From NCBI RefSeq assembly GCF_016808335.1, contig NC_053138.1, positions 53,102,951-53,166,950 of the forward strand: 64,000 bases of DNA, read 5' to 3'. The notes beneath the pieces were generated by a model, which made no database searches, was not told the origin of the DNA, and saw only the letters and a list, made by a program, of their open reading frames with translations. The stretch is from Panicum virgatum. Its lineage: Eukaryota > Streptophyta > Magnoliopsida > Poales > Poaceae. The stretch's first letter is position 1, and each line of letters begins with the position of its first letter. This document shows, piece by piece, positions 46,885 to 56,691 of the stretch. The translations under genes were made by a program, and so were the position numbers.

Positions 46885-47302
46885 TGTCGGTGTTTTACAG
46901 GCAAGCTCTCCGAGGTATACCCCGAGGAGATTGATTGTAGGCAGGGACTCGCGGAGATCGGAACACGATGGTACAAGGAACATAAGGATTTAGACAGGTT
47001 CAGGCTGCCGGAGCGTAATACCCTACGTCCTGTGTGGTGTTTGTATTGCCTTAGGTGTTGTTCGATGTTTTTGAAGGGGTCCCTGCCCGCCTTTATATAG
47101 TCTGGGGGAACAGGGTTACATGGAAAGTCTTAGCCGAGTACTAGCAGAGTCCTACTCCGAGTAAGTCGAGTAGTTTCCTTGTACTCCCGCTAGTTCTTTT
47201 GCTGTACGAGTAGTTATAGTAGAGATAAGGTGTATCCATGTGCTATTCCCTACTCTAAAATATTCTATGCCTATGAGCAGTCCCGCTGCCCCGGGTCTGA
47301 CA
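46885..47302 (-). repeat. 5' LTR of the Tat element (418 bp)
   Basis: The minus strand starts TGTCAGACCCGGGGCAGCGG (47302) and ends AACACCGACA (46885). A TATATAGTC-like segment at 47093-47103 (plus-strand reading) could be the promoter TATA. No second copy was seen to the left. Confidence 0.8.
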
Positions 47303-47401
47303 GGGGGGGCTCCATGGGAGTAGGGGGGCTGGAGCACCCCCTGGCTCTGCCACTGTGCATAAGAAGTGCGAACAGTAGCAAACACTTCCATATTTGGAAT
47401 G

Positions 47402-47613
47402 GTTCCAGATACCATCGGCAAGCTGGGAAACTGGGTTCGGCTAGAGTTGTACAACACTGACTTGTTAGGCCAAATACCTTCATCTATTGGAAATCTTCAA
47501 ATTTTGTGAGCTATATGCATACAACAGTAAATTTGAAGGGGTGACTATAGCAAGCTTCGGATGACTTGAGAATCTAGGGGTATTGGATCTATCAATGAAC
47601 TCAATTGGAACGT
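47402..47613 (+). pseudogene. Leucine-rich-repeat (receptor-like) gene fragment
   Basis: The sequence encodes VPDTIGKLGNWVRLELYNT then GQIPSSIGNLQIL, and after a stop and frame change ELYAYNSKFEGV ... LENLGVLDLSMNSI. This is the LxxLxLxxN/xxGxIPxxIGxL pattern of plant LRR receptor-like proteins, about three repeats. No signal peptide, transmembrane segment or kinase is present. A stop at about 47508 and another at about 47569 show it is a relic. It lies between the Tat LTR and a Helitron-like 3' end and may have been carried by that element. The exact gene of origin cannot be told. Confidence 0.72.
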
Positions 47614-47793
47614 AAATTTTCCAAGTGCCAAATAAAGCTTCTGAAGTTGTTTATTTTAATTTGAACCAAGTATTTGCATTATGTGTTTGTGCTCTTATTA
47701 TTCATGTTTGCTTTTCACACTGTTAGGTAAAATTGATGCTTGTATATCTTGATGTCGATCATACTCTTTTTATTCATTAAAAAGATTTTGGCT

Positions 47794-47822
47794 CCCGTTG
47801 CAAAGCACGGGCACAGTACTAG
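47794..47822 (+). mobile_element. Helitron-like 3' terminus
   Basis: A CCCGT...ACGGG hairpin (47794-47811) is followed seven bases later by CTAG (47819-47822) and then T. This matches the 3' end and A/T insertion rule of plant Helitrons. The matching 5' end (TC...) was not found, so the element's extent is unknown; it would lie to the left. The helicase fragment begins immediately after CTAG. Confidence 0.55.
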
Positions 47823-48345
47823 TCTTCTTCTGAAGGGTATGGAAGCTGTCGCTATCAATGGAGGAAAAGATCAAGAGAAAGGAGAAGAAATATGTTTTGG
47901 TGGCTACTGATGTTGCAAGAAAGGGTCTTGATTTCCCTGATATCCAGCATGTTATCAACTATATATGATATGTCTGTGGAGATTGTTAAGTATGTCCATA
48001 GAATCGGTTGAACTGGGGTTGAACTGGACGACGTGGGAAAAGTGGTATAGCAACGACCCCTTCATTAACAAGAATCATATAGAAACTAGGTTTTTGATCT
48101 TAATTAGCAATTACTTCAAGAAGCAAACCATAAAGAATTCCACCAGTATTATTGGCAGAGGTCAATGATTCGTTGGAGGATGAGAAAATAATTAACAAGC
48201 AGAGTGGTGTTATGGGATCTGCATATTGTGCTCGGTTTGGCCATCGTATTGGTGAGCGTCCAAAGCGGGAGCACCTGAAGTCCATAGCCACCTCAGGGTC
48301 TAGAAAGATTGTTACGACAGCGGGGGCTGGATGGAGGAGGAAGCA
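47823..48345 (+). pseudogene. RH35: DEAD-box RNA helicase fragment (RH35 / DDX41 type)
   Basis: A C-terminal helicase fragment without introns. It reads [18 protein letters not shown], then a small deletion, then [18 protein letters not shown] (motifs IV-V), HVINY, and EIVKYVHRIG with motif VI (HRIGRTGR) broken by a TGA. Later come a degenerate region, SLEDEKIINKQSGVMG and a remnant of the CYCGG-type knuckle (AYCARFGHRIGERPKREHLKS). The order and the C-terminal knuckle point to the DDX41 homologue RH35, a spliceosome-associated helicase. It has several stops and frameshifts and lacks the first RecA domain. It starts abruptly at the Helitron-like CTAG, so capture or disruption by that element is likely. 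Processed-pseudogene origin is an alternative. Confidence 0.8.
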
Positions 48346-48861
48346 TCATTTTGGTTTTATTATTATTTATAAAAATTGTTTTGCACAAGATATCTACGCA
48401 TGTTTTGTTGTTGCTTTCGTATGGTTTGTATACATTATTACGGTCAATAAAATGCCCTTTTTCCTTTGCCCACTGGTTAAATTTCTTTGGCGCGGTTCAT
48501 TTCCTTAATCACATGATCCTGTGAAAATTTTCTGCTGCCGTTGCAACGCAAGGACAAAGAAATGTGTGCTCTAGAAAAGGATACAAGGCAACACGATGGC
48601 ATGTAACTAGTAATTAATTATTAGATTATTCCGAGATAGAGAACACCAATAATTAAGGCATACAAAGTAACACAGTTAAGCGAGTACTCCCTACGTCCCA
48701 TAGAAAGTGTCGACACTGGATAGATCATGGGTGGGTGGGTGGGGATGGATCGATGTGGCTTCAGCTCGATCAACTGGGATTGGTAGTTTTTTTTATTTTT
48801 TGGCTCAATCTTGCTCCATGGTGTTCATGTAGCTAGCTTTAGAGGTGAAACTCGATCGTAG
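48346..48861. other. Intergenic sequence downstream of DRP4
   Basis: Contains a weak second Helitron-end-like motif (CCGTTGCAACGCAAGG at 48538-48553, CTAG at 48571-48574) and a Stowaway-type MITE end (ACTCCCTACGTCCCATA at about 48687). The rest is AT-rich and includes the probable 3' UTR of the minus-strand DRP4 gene. Confidence 0.5.
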
Positions 48862-50925
48862 CTAGAGGCGGTCGGTGGTGGCGGCGTTAATCTTGTCCAT
48901 GGTATTGGCGACGAGCTCCCGGCACTCCCGGAGCAGCGAGATGCTCTTCCTGAGGCGGTCACGCTTGGCGGCGGTGGCCGGCGTCGGCACCAGCATCCGC
49001 TCCACTCCGTCCATGTTGCTGCCGACGACCTGGTCGGCGAGCTCCTCCTCGAGGTCCTTCTCCACGAGGTGCTTGACGCTGTACAGGATGTGCAGGGCCA
49101 GGCCATCCACGAGGCGGAGCACGACGCAGCTCCAGTAGGCGTCGAGGCGGGCCCTGAGGTCGAAGGCCTGCGAGGCGAGCCTCGGATGCGCCCTGAGGTG
49201 CGACACATCCGTCTCCCCGTAGCCCGGGAGGACCACTGTCGGCGAGCGACTTGGGTCCTCCACGGCTCGGAGGAACACGCCATGGCCGTCGTCCTTCATC
49301 GTGTTGTTCCACTTCATCGTGTAGTCCGGGTTGGCCGTGTAGTCGGCCACCAGCTCCATGTCGATGAGCTCCTTGACGTGCTGCGTCGACCGCGCCCTCG
49401 CCTTGTCCATGAGGCTCTGCACGGCGCGGCGGCACGACGGCTGCACCTGCGGATAGCTGCGCGAGTGGCGCTGCAGGATCCCCATGACCAGCTCCTCCAC
49501 GTAGCCCCACACCTGGGCGACGAGGTCGTGGGGGACGTGGGCCACGCTCTCCAGCTTCTTCCTCAGCAGCACCAGGAGCGCCGACCGTGGCAGGAAGTTG
49601 GGGAGGTTGATGCCCTTGGTCTCCTCCAGGACGCGCATCTCCTCCACCAGGAACGGCTCGCCGCTCGCCGGGCACAGGGCGGGCAGCTTGCTCGCGTAGC
49701 AGGCGAGCATCTCGGCGATGCGCGCCGTGCCGTGGAGGCGGCGGTCGTCGGGGTGCTCGTCGAACTCGCCCCGCACGAGCACCTTCTCCAGCCAGGCGCG
49801 CGCCTTCTTGACGATGTGGTAGAACTCCCGTACGGCATCGGCGACGGTGGCGAGGTCCGGCGGCATCTGGCCGAGCTCGTCGCTGCTGCGCCCGAGCTTG
49901 TCGTTGATCTGCTTGACGATGTCGGGGAGGCAGCGGGCGATGATGGACGCCTGGATCTGCGTCAGCCGGCGCGCCAGCGTGGGGATGCCCGCCATGGACT
50001 TGTCGATCCGGGACAGCAGCGGGTGCTCCGCGAACAGCGCCGCCTCCGCCGCGCGCGCCTCCTCGTAGGTCTCGTCGCCGACGCGGTTGCGGACGCAGAC
50101 GTAGCCGAGGCCGATGTGGACGTCGTCCACGGTGACCTTCTCGAGCAGGCCCTCGGGGGCCTTGTCGGCCTTGGTGACCACGGCGAGCGTGCGCTCGCCG
50201 GTGCGGTCCACCTGCTGCGACATGCGGATGGACTCGCAGGTGGGGAAGTCCACCGTCGCGGACAGCACGTTGAGGATGATGCTCTCCTTGGGCGCGATGT
50301 ACGCCCGGATGATGCCGGCGATCTGGTCGTAGATGTCCTCCGGCTGGCCCTGCACGGGCACGCGGGTGATGCCCGGCAGGTCCACCAGGGTGAGGTCCGG
50401 CACGCCCTTCTTCCGCACCAGGAGGGTGATGGGCGCGTCGGAGATCCCCTTCCCGGAGCCGGCGATCTCGGCCGTGGCGGCTTCGATTGCGTCGGCGACC
50501 TCCGCCTCGGAGGCGACGGGCACCACGGTGCCGTTGCCGTACTCCACCTGCAGCCGGGGGTCGTCGCCGTCCTGCAGCCGCATGACGAGCGGCACGCGGG
50601 TGCAGATGCCCAGCCCGCGCGGGAGGCTGATGCCGGCCAGCGACTCCAGCACGCTCGACTTGCCGCTGGACTGGTCGCCCACCACGACGATGGTCGGGAG
50701 CTGGATGCCCTCCTGGCTCACGTTCAGCTGCCGCAGCCGGTCAACGGCGTCCAGCAGCGGCCGAATCTGGTCGTTGTACGAGGCCGCCATGGCGCTCGCC
50801 GCCACCGAGCTGCGAGCAGGCTTCACGTCGCCGTTCTCCATCTCAAGCTCAAGCTCTGGCTCTGGCTCTAGCTCTAGCTCTAGCTCTAGCTCTAGCTCAG
50901 CTGCCTCGTCGATACGCAAGTGCAT
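48862..50925 (-). CDS. DRP4: Dynamin-related protein 4 (DRP4)-type GTPase, intronless
   Basis: An unbroken 687-residue frame. The GTPase domain holds G1 GDQSSGKS (83-90), G2 Thr109 in GICTRVPL, G3 DLPG (182-185) and G4 TKAD (251-254). The middle/stalk region follows, and the C-terminal GED-like helix (about 590-687) includes LADQVVGSNMDGVERML and SISLLRECRELVANTMDKI. There is no PH or proline-rich domain, as in the Mx-like DRP4 class; such proteins are large self-assembling GTPases, and DRP4 function in plants is poorly defined. The N-terminus carries Glu-Leu repeats (residues 10-28) encoded by a GAGCTA hexanucleotide run. Met29 (50841) precedes MENGDVKPARSS and is an alternative start that would omit the repeat. 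High GC and intact motifs suggest a working gene. Confidence 0.93.
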   Translation of the reverse strand: MHLRIDEAAELELELELELEPEPELELEMENGDVKPARSSVAASAMAASYNDQIRPLLDAVDRLRQLNVSQEGIQLPTIVVVGDQSSGKSSVLESLAGISLPRGLGICTRVPLVMRLQDGDDPRLQVEYGNGTVVPVASEAEVADAIEAATAEIAGSGKGISDAPITLLVRKKGVPDLTLVDLPGITRVPVQGQPEDIYDQIAGIIRAYIAPKESIILNVLSATVDFPTCESIRMSQQVDRTGERTLAVVTKADKAPEGLLEKVTVDDVHIGLGYVCVRNRVGDETYEEARAAEAALFAEHPLLSRIDKSMAGIPTLARRLTQIQASIIARCLPDIVKQINDKLGRSSDELGQMPPDLATVADAVREFYHIVKKARAWLEKVLVRGEFDEHPDDRRLHGTARIAEMLACYASKLPALCPASGEPFLVEEMRVLEETKGINLPNFLPRSALLVLLRKKLESVAHVPHDLVAQVWGYVEELVMGILQRHSRSYPQVQPSCRRAVQSLMDKARARSTQHVKELIDMELVADYTANPDYTMKWNNTMKDDGHGVFLRAVEDPSRSPTVVLPGYGETDVSHLRAHPRLASQAFDLRARLDAYWSCVVLRLVDGLALHILYSVKHLVEKDLEEELADQVVGSNMDGVERMLVPTPATAAKRDRLRKSISLLRECRELVANTMDKINAATTDRL
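50847..50900 (-). repeat. GAGCTA/GAGCCA hexanucleotide microsatellite at the DRP4 start
   Basis: On the minus strand repeated GAGCTA units grade into GAGCCA and GAGCTT, encoding alternating Glu-Leu and Glu-Pro between Met1 and Met29. The repeat keeps the reading frame for any unit number. Confidence 0.9.
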
Positions 50926-51061
50926 ATATGTAAATGTGATGCGTATCGAAATTCTTCAATCGATTATATTGGCCAGTCGGTCACAAGTATATAATTACGC
51001 TACCCAGCTAAGTGTTAAGCACTCGATCGATCAGCTCTGGAATCCGATGGAGAATGCGATG

Positions 51062-51073
51062 CTTTATTTATGG
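51062..51073 (-). promoter_or_regulatory. Candidate TATA box of DRP4
   Basis: The minus strand reads CCATAAATAAAG about 140 bp upstream of the first ATG, with the usual A/T core. A second candidate (TTATATAC, about 50985-50992) is nearer. Neither is confirmed. Confidence 0.35.
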
Positions 51074-51129
51074 TGGCTGAGGAGGGGAACAAAACCCCAT
51101 GCCGCTCGGACATGCTTTTTCCGCTGTTA

Positions 51130-51282
51130 GGTCAGTTTTAGTGGGAGTTTTATGGACACAGAGTTTTATGAGCATTAAATTATGTGTCACATCAGCAATT
51201 TTGATGACTTGGCAAAGCCATTACAGTTACCAAATTCTCAGTCTTGGTAGTAGTGCAATAAAACTGTGCACTGAGAATGGCC
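51130..51282. mobile_element. Tourist/Harbinger-like MITE
   Basis: 153 bp with imperfect inverted ends, GGTCAGTTTTAGTG and CACTGAGAATGGCC (10 of 14 matching). It is flanked by TTA at 51127-51129 and 51283-51285, the expected PIF/Harbinger target duplication. Non-coding. It sits about 200 bp upstream of the DRP4 start. Confidence 0.72.
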
Positions 51283-51432
51283 TTAGGAACATATGCTTCT
51301 ACATATATCACCATCACATCTGCTCTGAGATTCTTACATAGGATGAGAAATATAAAGATTCTTTGTCTATTTTCTGTAGTGCATAAACCTCATAGCAAAT
51401 TCATTGGTCATGTATGCAGGACATGCTCCTTA

Positions 51433-52704
51433 GAGCATATCCAAGAGTGCCCAAAAAATTATTCCCAATAATTTATGTTTTAGGGTGTTCCCAAAAGCTT
51501 TTGGGAATAGAAAAATACTCTCTACTCCAACAATTCCTAAAAGTTAGTTCCCAAAATAACCAAATTCGTGCCATGTCAGCGTTTTGTGGGTCCAACACTA
51601 CTTTTTTTCTCCCGTCGTCCCGTTCCTCGGTGGTCGCCGGCGCGCCACTGTTCTGTCGTCCTTCATCAAGCGCACATGATGTGGGCGCCCTGCAGCAGCT
51701 ATGGCCGCTTGCTGGATGGGGCTCATCCTCTGTTACTCTAAGAGCTTATTTCCTGTTACTTGAACCGTCAAATCGAACATGAACGGAGTCAATAATAGAC
51801 GTCGACATTGCAATCGATTTTGTCACCGGTGCGCTAGAGATATCACCAAATTGAGTCAGAATAGCAGAAATCGAGCTCTTTCTTCGCTGAATCGAGCTGC
51901 TTCGCCCTCATATCTAAGTTTCCTACCTCAGATCAAGTCCACGCCGTTTGAATTGAGACATCTCAGTGGCTTGCCCCTCTCCCCCATGGTCTGCAAATCG
52001 GAGCATCGTTGCCACCGCCAAAGTGTTGCCGTGTGTGATTGGCCTTTGCTTCCTTGCTCATCTTCCTGATCCCTCTCTTCGGTGCTGGATCTGCTGCGGC
52101 TCGTGCGGGGCTTCCTGCAGGAGAGCGGGAAGGTTGGATTGTGAGTTGATTTTGCTAAAGTTCGAGAGTTTTTTGGCAAAATGATCAGGAATCGCACGAT
52201 CTAGGCCGTCCGCCCACCCGATCCAACGGCCGGGCCGAGGCTGCGACATTCACGCTGTCCGGCCACCTTTTGGTGCCGGATCCGTATTAAGAGATAAGCC
52301 TCAAAGGGTGCTGTGTGTGCGTGTTGGAAAAAGAGATAATCATGAGTTTTTTTTTCTTTTTTCCAGTACCTAACTGATTCTTATTTTGCTATATTTAGCG
52401 AGATTGCTGTTGATTACACTACTAAAATTAAGATAACCACTTCATTATATGTTACTTTAAATTACCGTATGGTTTTGGATTCCTACATTTTCCATTCCTG
52501 CATTCCAAACAACTCAAATGCTCTATTCCTCTGTTTTCTAATACTGTAGTTTTCCACACAATCATATTCCTGTGTTTTTCTCATTCCTGCATTTTTCCTT
52601 ATTGCTCTATATATTTTTGAAATCCTGCATTCCAAACATAGCCTTAGCTTTGTTCCCAAAACAAAATGATTGGAAACGTGTTTTAGGCACTATTGAAGAT
52701 GCTC
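51433..52704. mobile_element. Harbinger-like nonautonomous element
   Basis: The inverted ends GAGCATATCCAAGAGTGCC and (reverse of right) GAGCATCTTCAATAGTGCC match well and are followed by related TTCCCA / TTTGGGAAC stretches. Size is 1.27 kb. The left flank is TTA; the right (TAT) does not match, so the boundary or the duplication has decayed. No transposase frame was seen inside; GC-rich pieces at 51600-51700 and 52050-52270 may be captured or nested. Confidence 0.58.
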
Positions 52705-52736
52705 TATCAGAGGAAAAAGTGCCCCTCTACCTTTCA

Positions 52737-52865
52737 CTGTGCTGCCGTCCCATGCATGCGTACCAGCACATGCCTTCCCACCAAAGGAAGAAATAAAATG
52801 GCAATCTACGGGACGACTTTCAGGTTGACGGGCATCTAGGCAAAGCTGCTTTTATTTCAGTCTTC
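52737..52865 (+). repeat. Dispersed ~125-bp repeat, copy 1
   Basis: Contains GTGCTGCCGTCCCATGC, ATGCCTTCCCACCAAAGGAA, GGGACGACTTTCAGGTTGAC and CAAAGCTGC in that order. The same order and orientation recur in copies 2 and 3. Confidence 0.75.
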
Positions 52866-53980
52866 TTTGGGAGTATGTACGACGGCCCAAGATTGCAGGC
52901 TTTTGACAGCGTTGTGACAAAGTGACTCCAAGCAAAAGGTTTCCGAGTCCATGCAAGTTCAAACGCGTGTAAAATCCACCTCTCGTAAACCTATCACTAC
53001 TAGTATGCACAATGAGTGAGGTAATACGTAAAAAATATACATATATAAAACACTATGAGTATTACGAGGAAAAACAAGACGGAGTCCTAGAAGATACACC
53101 CCACAATACAAAAGGCAGCTATCTTTTGACAGCATCTTAAAGAATCCAATAAATAGTTTCACAACTATTTTTTTTTAAATCTTCTTTGGCACCCAAATGC
53201 TATTTGGAAATAGTATTCACTGATTTCTGACTGATCTGAGATAACCATCCCATTATCAATGCTCACTGTCCCACAGTTTGATGGCCTCCAAACCACGCAG
53301 ATCTCTTTTTTCACTGATCACCGATTGTTTCGCTACTACAAAAAGTATTTTAACCTTCCCATAAGTTACTTAAAGTTTGACATTGCCTCTCTCAGTCATT
53401 TTGTTGCAATACCAACCCATCTATGTATTTCTGTTGCAAAAACCATCTTGCAGACATGTTTAATCCGATTCAGCCCATTTTTGGTAAGATCGAGCCATGA
53501 CAGGCTAAGCCAGCTGAGTCAAGTATGTTTATGTATTTAGATTAAGATTATTCATCATATTGCATTAAAATTATTTTTGAAAATACCAAAACTCAGTACC
53601 CAACATTTAGCTCCTCTTTGGCGATTCTTTTGATTAGTAAAATCCTAAACAAGTGTCAATATTATACTCATACAAGCATCTAACCTCGATAAAGAATATA
53701 CTACCATCTTAAAACTTATGAAAGCACACTGAGTTGGTTAACTACATGAGCACTGGGTGGTTTTTCCAACAAAAACCAAGGATTTGGTACAAAATGACTT
53801 ATGAGATGCAATGTCAAACTTAAAATGAAATGTAAGGTTATTTTGTAATTTTCCCTCCAAAAAAAAAGAAGAAGAAGAAGAAGAGAAACCTCCATCAGCC
53901 TGTTGCCCGCTAACAGATGTATGGTAGGCAGCAAGTATGAAGCACTCCACTCCCATGAAGCGGGTTAGTGTTGAGGTAAC

Positions 53981-54100
53981 CCGTGCTGCTTTCTACTGTC
54001 GAAAATTCCGCATGCACATCACCAGATGCCTTCCCACTGAAGGAATATAACATAGGGACAACGACTTTCAAGTTGACGGGCACAAAGCCGTGTTTCCCTT
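53981..54100 (+). repeat. Dispersed ~120-bp repeat, copy 2
   Basis: Contains GTGCTGCTTTCTACTG, GATGCCTTCCCACTGAAGG, GGGACAACGACTTTCAAGTT, GACGGGCACAAAGC. It aligns with copy 1 over its length. Confidence 0.75.
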
Positions 54101-54130
54101 TCTCTATCGTTGTTTAGATTCGATAGAGCT

Positions 54131-54640
54131 TTTTTGAAAAATTGCAAAAATCCCCCTACAACTCAGGGGGTTTTCACTTACCCCCGTAAATACTTATATT
54201 GCATTTACTTCCTGCAAGTTTTACTTACCCTTAGAGCATAACAATCAACTTACACTGCTTCATGTGGCTACATATCAAGGATCAGCTGAGACAGCATGTT
54301 AACTCGTTTTCTTGAATCGGCTTGGACTTAAAACTTGCTAGACCGGCTTGGATTAGCGATTTGATCGGCAAAAATATTGTAGCTGACTAACTTGTTGCCA
54401 AGCTGATCAAGCCGCTAATGCAAGCCAAGTAGAAGAGTTTTAAGACCGGCAATGTCGTTCGAGATAATTCTTGACATGTGTCTCACTTATTTTTCCACCT
54501 CAAATCTTTAAAGCTGATTAGACGGCTCTTAGGGGACAAGTGAAAAGAATTAAGCTTGCAGTGGATGAATGCAATGCAAATATTTGTAGGGGACAAGTGA
54601 AAACCCTCTATTGGCAGGGATGTTTTGCAAATTTTACCAT
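54131..54640. mobile_element. Fold-back MITE with long inverted repeats
   Basis: The left arm has AAAAATTGCAAAAATCCC, GGGTTTTCACTT, then ATTGCATT and CTGCAAG. The right arm is its inverted complement (AAATTTGCAAAACATCCC, GGGTTTTCACTT, GCATTGCATTCATCCACTGC), about 90-100 bp each. The core is non-coding. Long inverted arms of this kind suit MULE-derived elements. I could not find a clear target duplication. Confidence 0.72.
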
Positions 54641-54733
54641 TCCCTTTAACCTACTGCATATATAGAATATGGATAAGCCTAAACGGATACAGGGACTCAA
54701 AAATTAAATGGAAGGAGCGCCCCATGTCTATTT

Positions 54734-55657
54734 CACTACTATAAAAGACTATGTACAACGGATAAAACAATAGACGTTAATGGAACTGCCTCTGCTCATG
54801 GGTCCGTAAAAATCATTCATTTTCACAGGTGATTTTTCCACCTCATGTATAAATGATTTCTAGAGGCGGTTTTTGGAGGACGATCGCCTGTGAAAGAAAC
54901 TTAGCACAAGCGGCTGTCAGTTCTCACTGTTTCTATAAATCTTTTTTCATTGGCAGTCCTCCTGTAGGACCGCCTCCTAAATTGCGTTTCCAGAGGCTGT
55001 TGATGTGAGGTAATTGCCTCTGGTTGCTTATGTAGTCCTACATCAGCACACCATTACCCACGTACGATCACACCCACATTCACATAGAAGCATACATAAT
55101 TCATAAATTCATAGAAAATCCACATCAAAACTTAAATTAATCAAGGTTCAGAATTGACTCTGAGCATGCCACTCCTTCCGGGGCTTGGGGGTTGCCTTGG
55201 GAGTCCTTGAAGTTGGAGTCAGAGAGCTATATATTGCTCGTTGTACACTATGATCACTGGGGAGTTGTTGTGTATGGAGTGGAGGGGTGGAGGAGGACTT
55301 AAACCCAGCGAACGCGCGTGCCAATTTCGGTGCCCAGTGTGTGTGCGGCGCTTGGCATTTGGACGGTTGGCGCCTATGTTCCCCGCTCAACACATAGGTG
55401 CTAACTAATGATGGCCGCCACAGTAACCACGCCCAATTAACATAGGCTGCCCAAAAGGCCGCCACTGCATAATGCGGCTTCCCCACATCTAAAATTGCGT
55501 TTATTTACACAGGCGGTCCATGTTAGGAACCGCTTGTATAGAATTGATTAAACAGGTGGACCTTGAGGCTGGGCCTGAATAAAGCCTTGCACTACCTATA
55601 CGGGCCATCTGTGATTTGTCAGGAAAGGGGCTTATAAAAATCGATTCTGTAGCAGTG
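54734..55657. mobile_element. Small nonautonomous CACTA element
   Basis: The left end CACTACTATAAAA (54734) pairs with the right end reading, inverted, CACTGCTACAGAA (55657). Inside are repeated AGGCGGT / ACCGCCT-type subterminal motifs (54857, 54981, 55511, 55530). No transposase. Flanking triplets TTT and CTT do not match exactly. The 112-codon minus-strand frame at 55148-55486 is not recognised. Confidence 0.62.
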
Positions 55658-56557
55658 CTTCATCGCTAAATCTATATCCGTATCTACTAAAATGTGAATA
55701 TAAATGCCTGCATCCCCATGTGTTTCGTAAAATAGATACTGAAATGGATGCTTCAGATTCGTTTTCTTGTTAGCCGGGATTGATCCATATCCAAAATAAA
55801 ATGTAGATATGAATGGATATCCGAAATTCATAAAGCACTTCTCTAAACCATGCAATAATTATACTATTTGGATTTAGTTTGCAACTAATATATTTATTTA
55901 TGTAAATTATTTTTAAATACTTTAGTTTATTTTTTGATCTAAATTATTTTTATTTACTTTATTTATTGGTTCATATATATTTATATATTTGTTGAATCAT
56001 TTATTTATAGAATTTTCTATTTACATATTTAATTATTAAAATGTTTATTGATGAAATATGTAATTTTAAATGAGAAATATTTACTATGATCCGTATGGTA
56101 ATTTTGTTGTTCCAAAAACCAAGTTCACTATATATCAAAATATATATTCATATTTGAACTATCCGTTCGTATTCGTATTAAAGAATATTCAGGTTTCCAT
56201 TTATATCCAACCAAAAATATAAAAAAATAGTTCAATTCAATCGTATCCAATCTGTTTCCATCCCTATCCTCAAACCATGTGGGCCATTATTGGGAAACAC
56301 TTTTCTGCTCTTAGTAGCACAGGCTTTTGTACATGTGATTCTCAGATCTGTTCTCAATTTCGTACAAAGAGAACACATAACGATTTTATCAGATTTTTGC
56401 TACGCAGCAATCTTACAGCCCATCTGATGGTGATGTGCGCAGGAGAGCAAAAATACCATGTTGGTGGTCGTATGCACAAATTGGTATGCGCATAATCATG
56501 CATGCTTTATTACGGGAAGCGAGGTTGGTGCTGAGGAAACCCACTTTGCTAACTACA
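55658..56557. other. AT-rich intergenic DNA, possible hAT-like MITE end
   Basis: The segment to 56275 is very AT-rich with ATCCGTAT/ATATCC repeats. It ends, read inversely, TAGGGATGGAAACAGATTGG, a form common in grass hAT MITEs. The matching left end near 55665 is poor. 56276-56557 shows nothing recognisable. Confidence 0.4.
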
Positions 56558-56665
56558 GTGCTGCTGTACCAGGCATGCACATACCTTCCCACCGAAGGAA
56601 TTTGATACGAGGAACGAGGACGAAGAATTTCCCATTGACAGTTCACAAAGCTGCATTTCTGTTTC
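56558..56665 (+). repeat. Dispersed repeat, copy 3
   Basis: Contains GTGCTGCTGTACCAGGCATG, ACCTTCCCACCGAAGGAA, CCCATTGACAGTTCACAAAG and CTGCATTTCTG, aligning to copies 1 and 2. The SIRE element is inserted 27 bp further on. Confidence 0.72.
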
Positions 56666-56691
56666 TTTTTCAGGAGGGCCTATATATAGTT

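Larger units (their letters stand above)
25720..47302 (-). mobile_element. Tat/Retand-type Ty3-gypsy retrotransposon, interrupted
   Basis: A minus-strand element. From right to left it has a 418-bp LTR (46885-47302), primer-binding site, gag, protease, reverse transcriptase, then (after a nested Tekay insertion at 31617-43252) RNase H, a second RNase H-like domain, integrase, a 136-bp tandem repeat, and an antisense extra gene. The antisense gene 3' of pol, the tandem repeat and the TGGCGCGCCAGGTAGGGG primer site are typical of grass Grande/Cinful-like Tat elements. A matching left LTR was not found, so the left limit is approximate. Confidence 0.82.
52705..54130. other. Intergenic DNA with two copies of a dispersed repeat
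   Basis: No gene. It includes repeat copies at about 52737-52865 and 53981-54100 (see separate entries) and a short GAA microsatellite at 53870-53885. The remainder is AT-rich and unrecognised. Confidence 0.5.

Noticed and set aside
48538..48574. Second Helitron 3' end
   Set aside because: The hairpin is imperfect and CTAG lies 17 bases away, further than usual; kept only as a hint.
49069..50871. 600-codon open frame on the plus strand opposite DRP4
   Set aside because: It is an antisense shadow caused by GC-rich third positions of the DRP4 gene; its translation is low-complexity and matches no domain.
55148..55486. 112-codon frame inside the small CACTA element as a captured gene
   Set aside because: No domain, no splice signals and no codon bias could be recognised.
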